From: Rufibacter sp. LB8
GTDB taxonomy: Bacteria; Bacteroidota; Bacteroidia; Cytophagales; Hymenobacteraceae
NCBI RefSeq assembly: GCF_014876185.1
Contig: NZ_JADALJ010000001.1
Coordinates: 2,337,501-2,401,500 of the forward strand
DNA length: 64,000 nt
Direction: 5' to 3'
Below the pieces are notes generated by a model. That model was not told where the DNA came from, did not search any database, and worked only from the letters and a program-made list of their open reading frames with translations. A program made the position numbers and the translations under genes. Below are positions 25,526 through 34,861 of the stretch, one piece after another (positions within the stretch are counted from its first letter, which is position 1; every line of letters begins with the position of its first letter).

Positions 25526-28105
25526 TTACTTCACAGCCAGGGCATCTGTTACCAAATAGGTCAGGTTGTGGCGGTGCGCTTTGGTTTCCTCGTTGGCAGA
25601 CACGGCGGTGGCCATTTTGCCTTTCAGGTTTTTGAGCGTGTAGCGGGCGGCGGCTTTGGTCACGTCGTCTGCCGGGGTTTTGGCGTCTGCCAAAAGTGCC
25701 AGTTGCTTCACATAGGCGGTCTGCAGGTACTGACGGTAGGTGTTCACGTTGCCGTTTAGGTCCGCATCAAAGATGGCTTTGGTCAGGTCGGCCATTACCT
25801 CAGCCAGGCTGTAGGGATTGCCGTACATGGAGCTGTTGGTGATGCGCTGCGTGGTGGTGGGGTGCAAGATGTGGGCCAAGGCAGAAACCCCTAAGCCGGT
25901 GTAAGAACCGCTCAGTTTGGGATCCTCGGTACCGGACATCAGGTTGAACCCGCGGCGCTGCATTTGCAGGTAAGGAATCAAGTAGGCATCAGCGGCGAAG
26001 GCGTCTGGCGCGAACACATTCTTGGCTAACACGGCCATGGCTCTTTTCTGCGTGGCTTCGGCTACTGGTGTGTAGGGCTTGTTGGCGCTGTTCTGGCCCA
26101 CGAAGCTGCGGTCTACATACACCCCGCCAATGTAACGGCTTACGGCACTCACCATGCCAGAACGCTGACCGTTCAGCACGTTGTAACGGGCGCGCAGTTC
26201 GGCGTAGCCACGGCCATCTTTGCTGTATTTGTCTTTCAGTTTGGGCATGATGTTGTTCACCAGCGCAAAACGCTCCTGGGCATAGCCAATGGCGTCTGAG
26301 CTCATGTCGTTCACGTTCACGCGCGGGTCAATGGCCTTGCCCGGGGCACGCATGTCATCGGCGTCATTCCCGAAGGCCAGGTCTGGCTCAGTGCTGCGGC
26401 TCAACACTTTCTTGCTGAATGCTGCCTCGTCAGAAGCAGCTACCGGCGTGTAGCCGTACTCAATGGCCCACAGGTCATACGGTCCTGGCTTGGTGGTGTA
26501 ATAATCGCCTTGCTTGCTTTTGTCTAGGCTGATGTTGATAGCCGGGTAGTCCATCACGCTGCCCATCAGGCCTTTTTTCTGGGTGATGGCCAGGTTGTGC
26601 ACTTCAGAAGGCTTCAGCATCTGGCTGGCTTTCATGTTGTGGTTCAGGCCCAGCGTGTGGCCCATTTCGTGCAGCACCAAATAGTACAGGAATTGCTGGT
26701 GCATTTTCTTGATGTCGGCGGGCGCGGCCTCGGTGGCTTCCAGCGTGGTCAATCCGGCAGAATACTGGGCTTTGAGTTCATGCGCCATGGTGCAGGCAGT
26801 GTGGTTGGCGTGGTTCATGCCCGGGAACTGCAACTCGGCGGCGGTGGGGCCACTGAACAATTCATCTGAGATAGGCGTGGCGTTGCCGCTGTACCACTCA
26901 ATTGTGATGTCTGAGCCTAAAATCTGACCGGTTCTCGGGTTCACGAAGCTGGGCCCAATGGCGCCGTACTGCGGGCTGGCCGAAGAAACCCACCGGATCA
27001 CGTTGTACTTAATGTCACTTGGGTCCCAGTCCACTTGGTCTGGCATCATTTTCATGACCACGGCGTTTTTGAAACCGGCTTTCTCAAAAGCCTCGTTCCA
27101 TTTTTCGCCGGCTACTTTAATAGTCTCTCTGAATTCTACGGGCGTGGTGTTTTCAATCCACCAGGTAATTGGCTCCACGGGCTCACTCAAAGCGGCCGTT
27201 GGGTCTTTCTTTACCAAATGCCAGCGGTTGATGATGTCACGATAATTGATGGCGTCTACGCTGGTGAGGTCGTTTACTTCCTGGGTGAAATAGCCTACGC
27301 GCGGGTCATCCATTCTTGGCCGGAAGTCGTTTTTAGGCATCTCAATGAAGCTGTGCTGCATGCGCACGCGGTTGTAGCGGGCGTCTGTGATGTCTTTGCC
27401 ACCTTGGTTGTAAGGCGCGGGGTTGTCATAAGCCAGGTCTACCTGAATGTCTGTGTTACCGGCAAAAGATTTCACCTTGTGGTATTTAGACTTGGAGGCG
27501 TTGAGCGTGCCCAGGTTGAAGAACATGGTGGGCGGCGCGCCAATAGGAGCCAACGGCTTCACCGGGTCCATTTTCTCGCTCAGGAACAAGGCATCGGCAC
27601 TGATTAAATAACCGTTGGCGTCTTCCACGGCCACTTTCTCAGACAGCATTACGGCCTCTGGCACGTCTACGCCGGCTGTTTTGCTCACCGCGTTGTTTTT
27701 GTCATAATAGAAGTTGGTGTTCACCTGCTGGAACTCCAGTTTATCAAAGGCCTTCACAATCTTGAACACGGCGGTGTTGCGGTGCATGCTTTGGTTCAGG
27801 AACAGGCTGGTAGGTCCGTTCAGCGCAAAGCTCTGGTACACAAACTCCTGGCCTAACTGGTCTTTGCGCACAAACAGCTGCACAGAACCGGTGAGGGTAT
27901 CCTGGTAAATGGTGAAAAGGCCGTCAGATTTCTTGCTGGTCTTGGTCTTCTCCGCAACAGAGGCTTTTTTAGGTGCTTCTGGGGCAGCGGCGGCGGCCAC
28001 CGGTTTATCGGCTTCTTTGCCTTTCTTTTTTTTCTTCTGTGCCTCTGCGTTAAAGCAGAGCAGCGGCAGGCTCACCAACAGAAGAGTGGCTACTTTTTTG
28101 TTCAT
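25526..28105 (-). CDS. Secreted zinc-dependent metalloprotease (DUF5117/DUF5118 family)
   Basis: 859 residues with a signal peptide (KKVATLLLVSLPLLCFNAEAQ) and a lysine-rich linker (KKKKKGKEADK). The catalytic zinc motif is HEMGHTLGLNHN (about residues 482-493), followed by a downstream MDYP Met-turn-like stretch. Flanking regions match the Bacteroidota family with DUF5118 (about 55-110), DUF5117 (about 110-290) and a C-terminal DUF4953-like extension. It should cleave peptides in the periplasm or outside; the substrate is unknown. A terminator closes the single-gene unit. Confidence 0.92.
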   Translation of the reverse strand: MNKKVATLLLVSLPLLCFNAEAQKKKKKGKEADKPVAAAAAPEAPKKASVAEKTKTSKKSDGLFTIYQDTLTGSVQLFVRKDQLGQEFVYQSFALNGPTSLFLNQSMHRNTAVFKIVKAFDKLEFQQVNTNFYYDKNNAVSKTAGVDVPEAVMLSEKVAVEDANGYLISADALFLSEKMDPVKPLAPIGAPPTMFFNLGTLNASKSKYHKVKSFAGNTDIQVDLAYDNPAPYNQGGKDITDARYNRVRMQHSFIEMPKNDFRPRMDDPRVGYFTQEVNDLTSVDAINYRDIINRWHLVKKDPTAALSEPVEPITWWIENTTPVEFRETIKVAGEKWNEAFEKAGFKNAVVMKMMPDQVDWDPSDIKYNVIRWVSSASPQYGAIGPSFVNPRTGQILGSDITIEWYSGNATPISDELFSGPTAAELQFPGMNHANHTACTMAHELKAQYSAGLTTLEATEAAPADIKKMHQQFLYYLVLHEMGHTLGLNHNMKASQMLKPSEVHNLAITQKKGLMGSVMDYPAINISLDKSKQGDYYTTKPGPYDLWAIEYGYTPVAASDEAAFSKKVLSRSTEPDLAFGNDADDMRAPGKAIDPRVNVNDMSSDAIGYAQERFALVNNIMPKLKDKYSKDGRGYAELRARYNVLNGQRSGMVSAVSRYIGGVYVDRSFVGQNSANKPYTPVAEATQKRAMAVLAKNVFAPDAFAADAYLIPYLQMQRRGFNLMSGTEDPKLSGSYTGLGVSALAHILHPTTTQRITNSSMYGNPYSLAEVMADLTKAIFDADLNGNVNTYRQYLQTAYVKQLALLADAKTPADDVTKAAARYTLKNLKGKMATAVSANEETKAHRHNLTYLVTDALAVK

Positions 28106-28298
28106 TAGGGTTTAGGGTAAAGTATAAAATAAGATAGTTCTGATGAAAAAGGCAGAGAAGGAGAAACAGCAAAGGAGGGCATCACCAATTCTACTAGAAA
28201 GATAGGCAACAGATTTGTCATCTACAAAGCGGCCAAGCCTTAACGCCAACCTTAACAAAACTTTAACACAACATCATTTAGGAAAGAAAAGGAAAGTC

Positions 28299-28338
28299 CC
28301 GTTTTCGGGCTCATTTCCGGAAATGAGCCCGAAAACGG
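28299..28338. repeat. Intergenic palindrome family, copy 13 (perfect)
   Basis: A perfect palindrome: CCCGTTTTCGGGCTCATTTCC and its exact complement centred on CCGG. It lies in the spacer between two divergent genes, so it cannot be a 3' element of either. Confidence 0.93.
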
Positions 28339-28456
28339 AAATGGCAAACACGTTCCAACCGTCTGGAGCCTTCCGCCTGGCCAACTCCAAAATTTCAATG
28401 GCCAGCAGGAACTCCGTTCCGGCGAACCAGCAGCATCGTTACCCTTGAAACTGCCG

Positions 28457-28496
28457 CCGTTTTCGGGCTCATTTCCAGAAACGAAGCCTAAAACGG
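28457..28496. repeat. Intergenic palindrome family, copy 14
   Basis: CCGTTTTCGGGCTCATTTCC / GAAACGAAGCCTAAAACGG, 118 bp from copy 13. The stretch between the two copies shows no gene. Confidence 0.9.
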
Positions 28497-28546
28497 AAAT
28501 GCGCAGAAACTTTGCCTAACGGGTGATAGGTGCCGCGCCAATTCTC

Positions 28547-28554
28547 TACCTTTG
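28547..28554 (+). promoter_or_regulatory. Possible -7 box of the cvfB-like gene
   Basis: TACCTTTG matches TAnnTTTG, 25 bp before the ATG at 28580. No obvious -33 TTG. Confidence 0.45.
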
Positions 28555-28579
28555 TTTTAAATCCTAAAACTTGAACGGC

Positions 28580-29416
28580 ATGCTGCACCTAGGCGATTAC
28601 AACTACCTTGAGATTCTTCGTGACCTGGAGCACGGCCTGTACCTGGGTTCTGATGACGGCGATGTGCTCCTGCCCCGCAAGTACGTGCCCGCCGGCGTGC
28701 AGCCCGGCGACATGATTTCTGTGTTTGTGTACCGCGACTCTGAGGACAGATTAATTGCCACTACGCTGGAGCCCAAAGCCAAGGTGGACCAGTTTGCCTG
28801 CCTGCAAGTGCGCGACCTCACAGATTTTGGCGCGTTCATGGAGTGGGGCCTGGAGAAAGATTTATTCGTGCCGTACAAAAACCAGCATGAACCCCTGCAC
28901 GTGGGCCAGTGGGCTTTGGTGTACGTGTACTTAGACGAAAACTCAGACCGCCTGGTGGGCGCCACCAAACTGGCCCCCTATCTTAATTATGATGCCATGC
29001 CGCCCCAGGAAGGCGACGAAGTGAACATTTTAATAGGCCCGGAGAAAGCGCTGGGTTACCAGGTGATGGTGAACAACGGTTTCCTGGGCATGCTCTACCG
29101 CAATGAAGTGTTCAGAAAGCTGGAGCCCGGTGAGCTGACCAAAGGCTTCGTGAAGAAAGTGCGCGAAGACAACCGCCTGGACGTGAGCCTGCAGAAACAG
29201 GGCTATGACGAAGTGGAACAAGCCGCCGAAAATATTCTGGCACGCCTCCAAGCCGAAGGCGGCCAACTGCCCCTTTCAGACAAAAGCGCCCCAGAGGAAA
29301 TCTACCGCCAGCTGGCTATGAGCAAAAAGACCTTTAAAAAAGCCATTGGCGCCTTATATAAACGCGGCGACGTGCAACTGTTCCCAGACCACCTTAGTCT
29401 TTCACAGAAAGACTAA
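28580..29416 (+). CDS. cvfB: CvfB-like S1 RNA-binding protein
   Basis: 278-residue cytosolic protein with tandem S1-type OB folds and a C-terminal winged helix, the CvfB arrangement. Visible pieces: LGSDDGDVLLPRKYVP, VRDLTDFGAFMEWGLEKDLFVPY (S1 core), NNGFLGMLYRNEVFRKL (third S1) and the C-terminal MSKKTFKKAIGALYKRG helix-turn-helix-like end. In Firmicutes the homologue affects virulence gene expression through RNA binding; its target here is unknown. The ATG at 28580 is preferred to a TTG 9 bp upstream. The DUF5916 gene starts 28 bp downstream. Confidence 0.9.
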   Translation: MLHLGDYNYLEILRDLEHGLYLGSDDGDVLLPRKYVPAGVQPGDMISVFVYRDSEDRLIATTLEPKAKVDQFACLQVRDLTDFGAFMEWGLEKDLFVPYKNQHEPLHVGQWALVYVYLDENSDRLVGATKLAPYLNYDAMPPQEGDEVNILIGPEKALGYQVMVNNGFLGMLYRNEVFRKLEPGELTKGFVKKVREDNRLDVSLQKQGYDEVEQAAENILARLQAEGGQLPLSDKSAPEEIYRQLAMSKKTFKKAIGALYKRGDVQLFPDHLSLSQKD

Positions 29417-29444
29417 ACCCGCACCTCAAGCCCGCCCACCCTAC

Positions 29445-31925
29445 ATGCGAACCCTTTTCTTGCTGCTTGCCCTTTCTGTAAGCATTTCTGGGCTCAGGGC
29501 TCAGTCAGAAACACCTGTCAAAAAACAAACCGGGGCGGTGAGAACGGCCACGCCGCCAAAACTAGACGGCCTTCCCAACGAGGAAATGTGGCAATTGGCA
29601 CCCGCCGCCGTTGACTTCATCCAAAGCAATCCGGCCAACGGCTCACCCGCCCGGCAGCGCACCGAGGTACGCGTGTTGTATGACGATGAAGCCGTGTACA
29701 TTGGCGCCATGCTCTTTGACACCGCCCCAGACTCCATTCTCTCGCAACTCAGCCAGCGCGACGGCGGGCAGGTGAACGCAGATATGTTCGGGGTTTATTT
29801 AGACACTTACCAAGACAAGCAGAACGCGTTTGGGTTTGAGATTTCCACCTCCGGCGTGCAAACCGATTTTAAACTCACCAGCAACGGCGATGAACGCTCC
29901 TGGGATGCCGTGTGGCAAAGCAGCGTGGCGCGGCACCCGCAAGGCTGGGCCGTGGAACTGAGAATTCCCTATTCCGCCATAAGATTTCCCAAACAAGACG
30001 TGCAAACCTGGGGCATCAACTTCTGGCGGGGCACGCGCCGCTACCGCGAAGACGCCTTCTGGAATTTCATTGACAGTTCCAAGCAGGGCTTCGTGAACCA
30101 GTTTGGCGAAATCACGGGCATCAGTGGCCTCAAAGCGCCGCTTCGGTTATCCTTAATGCCCTACATTTCTGGCTACGCCAATCATTACCCCGAAAACCAG
30201 CCCGGCAAGAAGAACCTCACCACCACGCTCAACGGCGGCATGGACATTAAATACGGCATCAATGACGCCTTCACCCTGGACATGACCCTGGTCCCGGACT
30301 TTGGGCAAGCGCAGTCAGATGCACGGGTGCTCAACCTGTCGCCGTTTGAAGTCAGGTTTAACGAAAACCGCCAGTTTTTCACCGAAGGAACGGAGCTGTT
30401 CAACAAAGCGGGCCTTTTTTATTCCCGAAGGATTGGCGGCGCGCCTATTCAGGGCGTCAACCTGGGCAATTACACTGAAGGAACTACTATTTTGGAGAAC
30501 CCAGAGAAAACCAACCTGGTCAACGCCACCAAGATTTCGGGCCGGACTAATAAGGGCCTGGGCATTGGTTTGTTCAACGCCGTGACCCGCAACACCTACG
30601 CCACGCTGCAAACCCCCGAAGGCGAGAAATTTGAGGTACTCACCGACCCTATCACCAATTACAGCGTGCTGGTGCTGGACCAAAGCTTGCCGTACGGGTC
30701 ATTTGTCACGTTCACCAACACCAACGTAACCCGCGGGGCCGGTTTTTACAACGCCAACGTGACCGGTTTAATGACAAGGCTCGCCAACAAGAAAAACAGC
30801 TATGCCCTGAACCTGCGCGGCAATCTGAGCCAGCGCTACAACAAAGGTGAAGTAGCCCCAGACGGCGAGAAAGTGGAATTGGGCCATGCCTATTATGCCA
30901 ACTTCGGGAAAACCAGCGGCAATTTTCAGTTCACCGTGGCGCACAGCGCCGAAAACCACACCTATGACATTGATGACCTGGGTTACCTGAGCAACAACAA
31001 CAACATCCAGAATTCGGCCAACGTGCGGTACAACATTTACAAGCCCTTCTGGAAACTCAACAACATGTACAATACCCTGGGCGTGCAGCAGCGCATGCTT
31101 TACAAACCGTGGGCTTATAGAGAGGTGGTGTATTTCCTGGAGAGCAACGTTACTACCAAAAACTTCATCTCCCTGGGCACCACCCTGGCCTGGCTTCCTC
31201 TGGACAACTACAATTACTTTGAGCCCAGGTCTTACCAAGACGGTGTGCCCAACCGCAAGTTCAGGACACCCAGCGGCTGGGAAATCAGCGGGTACCTGTC
31301 CTCAGATTACCGCAAGAAATTTGCGTTTGACATTAACAGCGGCATTTTTCGGTCTGCTGAGTATGACCAGCGCACCACCTGGATTAGCATTAGCCCCCGC
31401 GTGCGCGTAAACGACCACCTGCAGTTTGTGTACCGCCTGAACTACAACCTGGACTACCGCAACTTTGGGTATGCCGCCCGGTCTGGCCAAGATATTGTGT
31501 TTGGCGTGCGTGACGTGAACACGGTGAACAACACGCTCAGCGGCACCTATATTTTCAACGCCCGCACGGCGCTCAACGTGAACATGCGCCATTATTGGTC
31601 TACCTACACGTTCCATGACTATTTTCTGCTGCTGGAAGACGGCAACCTGCAGGCACTGGACTTCAAACCCGCCCCGGGTTTTACCAACAGCCGCAATTTC
31701 AACGCCTTTAACATTGACCTGGTGTACAGCTGGCGGTTTGCGCCCGGCAGTGAGCTGAGCATTGTCTGGAAAAACGCCATTGACAGTGACCTCTTCCCCA
31801 CGGAGCGCAACAACTACCAACGCAACTTCCAGAACATTCTGCAGGCCAAACAATTGAATAGCTTCTCCGTTAAGGTTCTGTACTACCTGGACTACCAGGT
31901 GCTCAGACGTGCCTTAAAATCTTAA
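29445..31925 (+). CDS. DUF5916 outer-membrane-associated protein
   Basis: 826 residues with a clear signal peptide (RTLFLLLALSVSISGLRAQ). The N-terminal part is a CBM9-like carbohydrate-binding fold (PPKLDGLPNEEMWQLAPAA, then RTEVRVLYDDEAVYIGAMLFD); the rest is a long beta-rich DUF5916 domain with barrel-like alternation (FNENRQFFTEGTELFNKAG, LFYSRRIGG). Members occur widely in Bacteroidota, with no known function. It may sit in the outer membrane and handle sugars (inference). Follows cvfB by 28 bp, possibly co-transcribed. Confidence 0.9.
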   Translation: MRTLFLLLALSVSISGLRAQSETPVKKQTGAVRTATPPKLDGLPNEEMWQLAPAAVDFIQSNPANGSPARQRTEVRVLYDDEAVYIGAMLFDTAPDSILSQLSQRDGGQVNADMFGVYLDTYQDKQNAFGFEISTSGVQTDFKLTSNGDERSWDAVWQSSVARHPQGWAVELRIPYSAIRFPKQDVQTWGINFWRGTRRYREDAFWNFIDSSKQGFVNQFGEITGISGLKAPLRLSLMPYISGYANHYPENQPGKKNLTTTLNGGMDIKYGINDAFTLDMTLVPDFGQAQSDARVLNLSPFEVRFNENRQFFTEGTELFNKAGLFYSRRIGGAPIQGVNLGNYTEGTTILENPEKTNLVNATKISGRTNKGLGIGLFNAVTRNTYATLQTPEGEKFEVLTDPITNYSVLVLDQSLPYGSFVTFTNTNVTRGAGFYNANVTGLMTRLANKKNSYALNLRGNLSQRYNKGEVAPDGEKVELGHAYYANFGKTSGNFQFTVAHSAENHTYDIDDLGYLSNNNNIQNSANVRYNIYKPFWKLNNMYNTLGVQQRMLYKPWAYREVVYFLESNVTTKNFISLGTTLAWLPLDNYNYFEPRSYQDGVPNRKFRTPSGWEISGYLSSDYRKKFAFDINSGIFRSAEYDQRTTWISISPRVRVNDHLQFVYRLNYNLDYRNFGYAARSGQDIVFGVRDVNTVNNTLSGTYIFNARTALNVNMRHYWSTYTFHDYFLLLEDGNLQALDFKPAPGFTNSRNFNAFNIDLVYSWRFAPGSELSIVWKNAIDSDLFPTERNNYQRNFQNILQAKQLNSFSVKVLYYLDYQVLRRALKS

Positions 31926-31937
31926 GCTATTCATTCT

Positions 31938-32603
31938 ATGGTCTCCTCTAAAGTTGCGCTGATTGCCGGTGCCAGTGGGTTAGTGGGCAACCACTGCCTG
32001 CACCTGCTGCTGCAAAGCCACCGCTACCACAAAGTCATCTCCGTAGGCCGAAAGCAGCTGGACGTAAAGCACCCCAAACTGCAGCAACTGGTAGTGGATT
32101 TTGACCACCTGGAAAAGCACCGCCACAGCCTGGTAGCCGATGACGTGTTCTGCTGCCTGGGTACCACCATCAAGCAGGCGGGCTCCAAAGAAAACTTCAG
32201 AAAGGTAGATTACTCCTACGTGGTCAACCTGGCTAAAATCACCGCCACACACTTCGCCACACAGTTTTTTGTAGTCTCAGCCATGGGCGCAGACCCAGAG
32301 GCCGGCGTGTTCTACAACCGCGTGAAAGGCGAAATGGAACAAGCCGTAAAAGCCCTGCCCTTCACTGCCGTGCATATTTTTCAGCCTTCGTTGCTGCTAG
32401 GTGAGCGTGAGGAATTCAGGTTAGGCGAAAAAGTGGCCAGCGGGTTTGCCAAAACTTTCGGGTTTGTGTTCAGCGGGCCGCTCAGGAAATACAAAGCCAT
32501 TGAAGCCCGCACCGTGGCCAAAGCCATGCTGGAAGCCGCCAAACAAGACGGCGGCGGCGTACTGGTCCATTCCAATGAGCAAATGCACCAATTGAATGAT
32601 TGA
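31938..32603 (+). CDS. NAD(P)-binding oxidoreductase, short-chain/epimerase type
   Basis: 221-residue Rossmann-fold protein. The nucleotide-binding loop is LIAGASGLVGNHCLHLLL (GASGLVG), followed by CCLGTTIKQAGSKENFRKVDY and FVVSAMGADPEAGVFYNRVKGEMEQ, which carries a Tyr-x-x-x-Lys-like pair (YNRVKG). This resembles the HTATIP2/NmrA-like group. Substrate unknown. Twelve bp after the DUF5916 gene, so likely in the same transcript. Palindrome copy 15 begins 9 bp after its stop. Confidence 0.88.
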   Translation: MVSSKVALIAGASGLVGNHCLHLLLQSHRYHKVISVGRKQLDVKHPKLQQLVVDFDHLEKHRHSLVADDVFCCLGTTIKQAGSKENFRKVDYSYVVNLAKITATHFATQFFVVSAMGADPEAGVFYNRVKGEMEQAVKALPFTAVHIFQPSLLLGEREEFRLGEKVASGFAKTFGFVFSGPLRKYKAIEARTVAKAMLEAAKQDGGGVLVHSNEQMHQLND

Positions 32604-32612
32604 TTGTGAATT

Positions 32613-32652
32613 CCCGTTTTCGGCTCCGTTTCCAGAAATGAGCCCGAAAACG
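32613..32652. repeat. Intergenic palindrome family, copy 15
   Basis: CCCGTTTTCGGCTCCGTTTCC / GAAATGAGCCCGAAAACGG, 9 bp after the stop codon. Confidence 0.9.
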
Positions 32653-32708
32653 GTAAGTTTCTACAGTAAAATTCCGAGCCAAGCAATCTCCCAACAGAAA
32701 AGCGCAGT

Positions 32709-32744
32709 CCCTTCTCCCTCTGGGAGAAGGTTAGGATGAGGGTG
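32709..32744. repeat. CCTTCTCCC/GGGAGAAGG palindromic repeat, copy 2
   Basis: CCCTTCTCCCTCTGGGAGAAGG followed by TTAGGATGAGGGTG; inverted relative to the 2828 copy. Confidence 0.7.
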
Positions 32745-32873
32745 ATTTCTTTCTCTGTCGCGAGTCTCAAAACTTGTGCTTGGGGATAAAGCGAGTCTCC
32801 AGACCCGCCGGGTACCACAAATAATAGGAATCTGGAAACTGGCGCCCGCACAAAACCCTACTTTTAGAAAATA

Positions 32874-32909
32874 CACCCTCACCCTAGCCCTCTCCCAGAG
32901 GGAGAGGGG
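32874..32909. repeat. CCCTCTCCC/GGGAGAGGG palindromic repeat, copy 3
   Basis: CACCCTCACCCTAG then CCCTCTCCCAGAGGGAGAGGG: a perfect hairpin. With copy 2 it brackets about 130 bp in opposite orientation, resembling a MITE unit. Confidence 0.7.
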
Positions 32910-32921
32910 ATTTTCTGGATA

Positions 32922-32960
32922 CGTTTTAGGCTCCTTTTCCAGAAATGAGCCCGAAAACGG
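32922..32960. repeat. Intergenic palindrome family, copy 16
   Basis: ACGTTTTAGGCTCCTTTTCC / GAAATGAGCCCGAAAACGG, 62 bp before the methyltransferase ATG. Confidence 0.85.
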
Positions 32961-33021
32961 AAAGTTTCAACCCGCACCATTCGCAGTCCGTAGAGGCAGT
33001 ACCAACCCCCAACAATGCTTT

Positions 33022-33807
33022 ATGGATTCTGCCCAGCACCGCATTAAACACCATTTCCCCAGAAGTACCCAGTATGACCCCACGTGGGTGCGCGAGCATT
33101 CTATGGGTGAAAACGTGCTCTTCAATTTGGAAAGCATCACGTCTTTATTGCCACTCAAGAAAGGCCTGCGCGTGCTGGATTTGGGCTGCGGAAAAGCGGC
33201 CAGTTCCATCTTTCTGGCTCAGGAATATGAAGTACAGGTGTGGGCCGTGGATGAGGCTATTTCGGCCACGGCCAATTACAAGCGCGTGCTGGACGAAGGC
33301 CTTGAAAACCAGGTGTTCCCGCTGCAGGCTAATGCCCGTTCTTTGCCTTTCCCGGAGGAATTCTTCGACGTGGTGCTGGTCATCGACTCCTACACCTATT
33401 TTGGCACCGATGACAAGTACCTGCCCTACATCTGCCATTTTATAAAACCTGAAGGCTACATTGGCATTGTGGACGTCTGTTTCAAGGAGGAAATTGAGAC
33501 CATTGACCAGGTGCCGGACTTTCTGCGCGAGGATTTTCAGGAATATTGGTATTACATCCATTCGGTGGCCTGGTGGCGAAAATTGTGGGAGAAAACCGGT
33601 TTGGTGCACATCACGGAGGCCAGCCTGCTGCCCGCCGCCGATTTGATACGCGAACACTACGTGAAGGACTTTGAGGAGCACGGGCAAAAAAAAGACCCTT
33701 TCGCGCGGGCGCTCAAAAAAGACAACCAGCAGACTATCAGTTTCTTCAGGATGATTGGCCAGCGCACCAGCAAAGAAGCCTACCTACAGTCTTACAAAAA
33801 AGCCTAA
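33022..33807 (+). CDS. Class I SAM-dependent methyltransferase
   Basis: 261 residues. The SAM-binding core is VLDLGCGKAASSIFLAQEYE (motif I), followed by VWAVDEAISAT, the post-I acidic region and VVLVIDSYTYFG (motif IV). The C-terminal half has many aromatics and the phrase DFQEYWYYIHSVAWWRKLWEKTG, typical of the UbiE/cyclopropane-synthase-like group acting on small molecules. Substrate unknown. The start at MDSAQHRIKHHF is chosen because an upstream extension would read through palindrome copy 16 and the CCCTCTCCC repeat. Confidence 0.88.
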   Translation: MDSAQHRIKHHFPRSTQYDPTWVREHSMGENVLFNLESITSLLPLKKGLRVLDLGCGKAASSIFLAQEYEVQVWAVDEAISATANYKRVLDEGLENQVFPLQANARSLPFPEEFFDVVLVIDSYTYFGTDDKYLPYICHFIKPEGYIGIVDVCFKEEIETIDQVPDFLREDFQEYWYYIHSVAWWRKLWEKTGLVHITEASLLPAADLIREHYVKDFEEHGQKKDPFARALKKDNQQTISFFRMIGQRTSKEAYLQSYKKA

Positions 33808-33946
33808 ATTGCAGCCGCAAGCACGTTTCAACCGGAACCGTGCCACGCAAAAACACACCCGCGCCGGTAAAATATTTTCTGGGGTTAAACAGTTTTATAG
33901 GAGCACGCGCTTCGGCAACTGTCTTACCGCTTGAAAACAGGTTACC

Positions 33947-34459
33947 ATGAAAAACAAGATTCTTATTTTTGCGGCGGCGGTGGTTTTGACTTGCCTCGGC
34001 CAGACGGCCCAAGCGCAGCAGGCTTCCAACCTGGGTGTGGGCGCGCGGGTGGGCGGTTTTTCCTCCGGCGTTTCTGTCAAGTATTTTTATCGCGAGAATG
34101 TGGCGCTGGAAGGCGTGGTGGGCACCAATTTCGGCCGAAAGGGTTTTCACCTGCTGGGCCTGTATGAGCTGCACGCGCCCGCGTTTAATGTGCGCAACTT
34201 GCAGTGGTTTTACGGGGCGGGCGCGCACGTGGGGTCGTACAAAGGGCGTTATTACCATGAGCGCACGTACGCCGGCTACAATGACTCCTATGACAAAACC
34301 CTCACCACCATGGGGATAGACGGCATTGTAGGTTTGGAATATAAGATTGCGGAGATTCCGATTCAGGTGAGCACTGATTTTAAGCCATTTTTAGATGTGA
34401 ACCGAGACGGACTGTTTCTGCTACCCGACTGGTCTCTCACCGTCAGGTACAGTTTCTAA
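33947..34459 (+). CDS. Outer-membrane beta-barrel protein, hypothetical
   Basis: 170 residues with a signal peptide (KNKILIFAAAVVLTCLGQTAQAQ). Alternating polar/apolar strands (LGVGARVGGFSSGVSVKYFY, WFYGAGAHVGSYKG, MGIDGIVGLEYKI) and a terminal aromatic residue (LTVRYSF) are typical of small eight-stranded barrels. I cannot name a specific family. A terminator follows at 34481. Confidence 0.75.
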   Translation: MKNKILIFAAAVVLTCLGQTAQAQQASNLGVGARVGGFSSGVSVKYFYRENVALEGVVGTNFGRKGFHLLGLYELHAPAFNVRNLQWFYGAGAHVGSYKGRYYHERTYAGYNDSYDKTLTTMGIDGIVGLEYKIAEIPIQVSTDFKPFLDVNRDGLFLLPDWSLTVRYSF

Positions 34460-34480
34460 TGCTTCCCCAAACCTACCAGA

Positions 34481-34509
34481 AGAGCCCCGCCTAGTGCGGG
34501 GCTTTTTCT
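34481..34509 (+). terminator. Rho-independent terminator
   Basis: AGCCCCGC / GCGGGGCT stem with a CTAGT loop followed by TTTTTCT, 21 bp past the barrel-protein stop. Confidence 0.9.
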
Positions 34510-34522
34510 ATTAAGGCGTTTT

Positions 34523-34561
34523 CTGTTTTCGGCCCCGTTTTCAGAAATGAGCCCGAAAACG
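34523..34561. repeat. Intergenic palindrome family, copy 17
   Basis: CTGTTTTCGGCCCCGTTTTC / AGAAATGAGCCCGAAAACG, directly downstream of the 34481 terminator. Confidence 0.88.
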
Positions 34562-34572
34562 CATTCCAGAAC

Positions 34573-34729
34573 CGTAGCGGCGTGGCACCGACACGACGTG
34601 TGTCTATGAAACGTGAACGGTTCTCTAACCGACAGACTTACAGCCAAAGCAAAGCTGCGAAATTGTGCTTTGATTAATTGAACTTGTTTTGCTGCGTAGA
34701 GCCACGTCGTGTCAGTGCCACGACGCTAC
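34573..34729. repeat. MITE-like unit with ~30-bp inverted ends
   Basis: GTAGCGGCGTGGCACCGACA at the left end and the complementary TGTCAGTGCCACGACGCTAC at the right end form a long imperfect inverted repeat around about 95 bp without a gene. The right end abuts palindrome copy 18. The left end shares AGAACCGTAGCG with the structure at 39904. Confidence 0.65.
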
Positions 34730-34766
34730 GTTTTCGGCCTCGTTTTGGGAAATGAGGCCGAAAACG
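34728..34766. repeat. Intergenic palindrome family, copy 18
   Basis: ACGTTTTCGGCCTCGTTTTG / GGAAATGAGGCCGAAAACGG, about 60 bp upstream of the metH promoter. Confidence 0.9.
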
Positions 34767-34825
34767 GAAATTCCTTTACCAAAATCAATCAACAACTAGC
34801 AAATAGCAATCAACAATTCTGTCCC

Positions 34826-34856
34826 TTGCAACTTCGGCCCTCACCGCGTACCTTTG
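34826..34856 (+). promoter_or_regulatory. Promoter of the metH riboswitch transcript
   Basis: TTG at 34826-34828 and TACCTTTG at 34849-34856, 20 bp apart, fit the Bacteroidota -33/-7 pattern. The riboswitch begins just downstream, as expected. Confidence 0.6.
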
Positions 34857-34861
34857 CAGGG

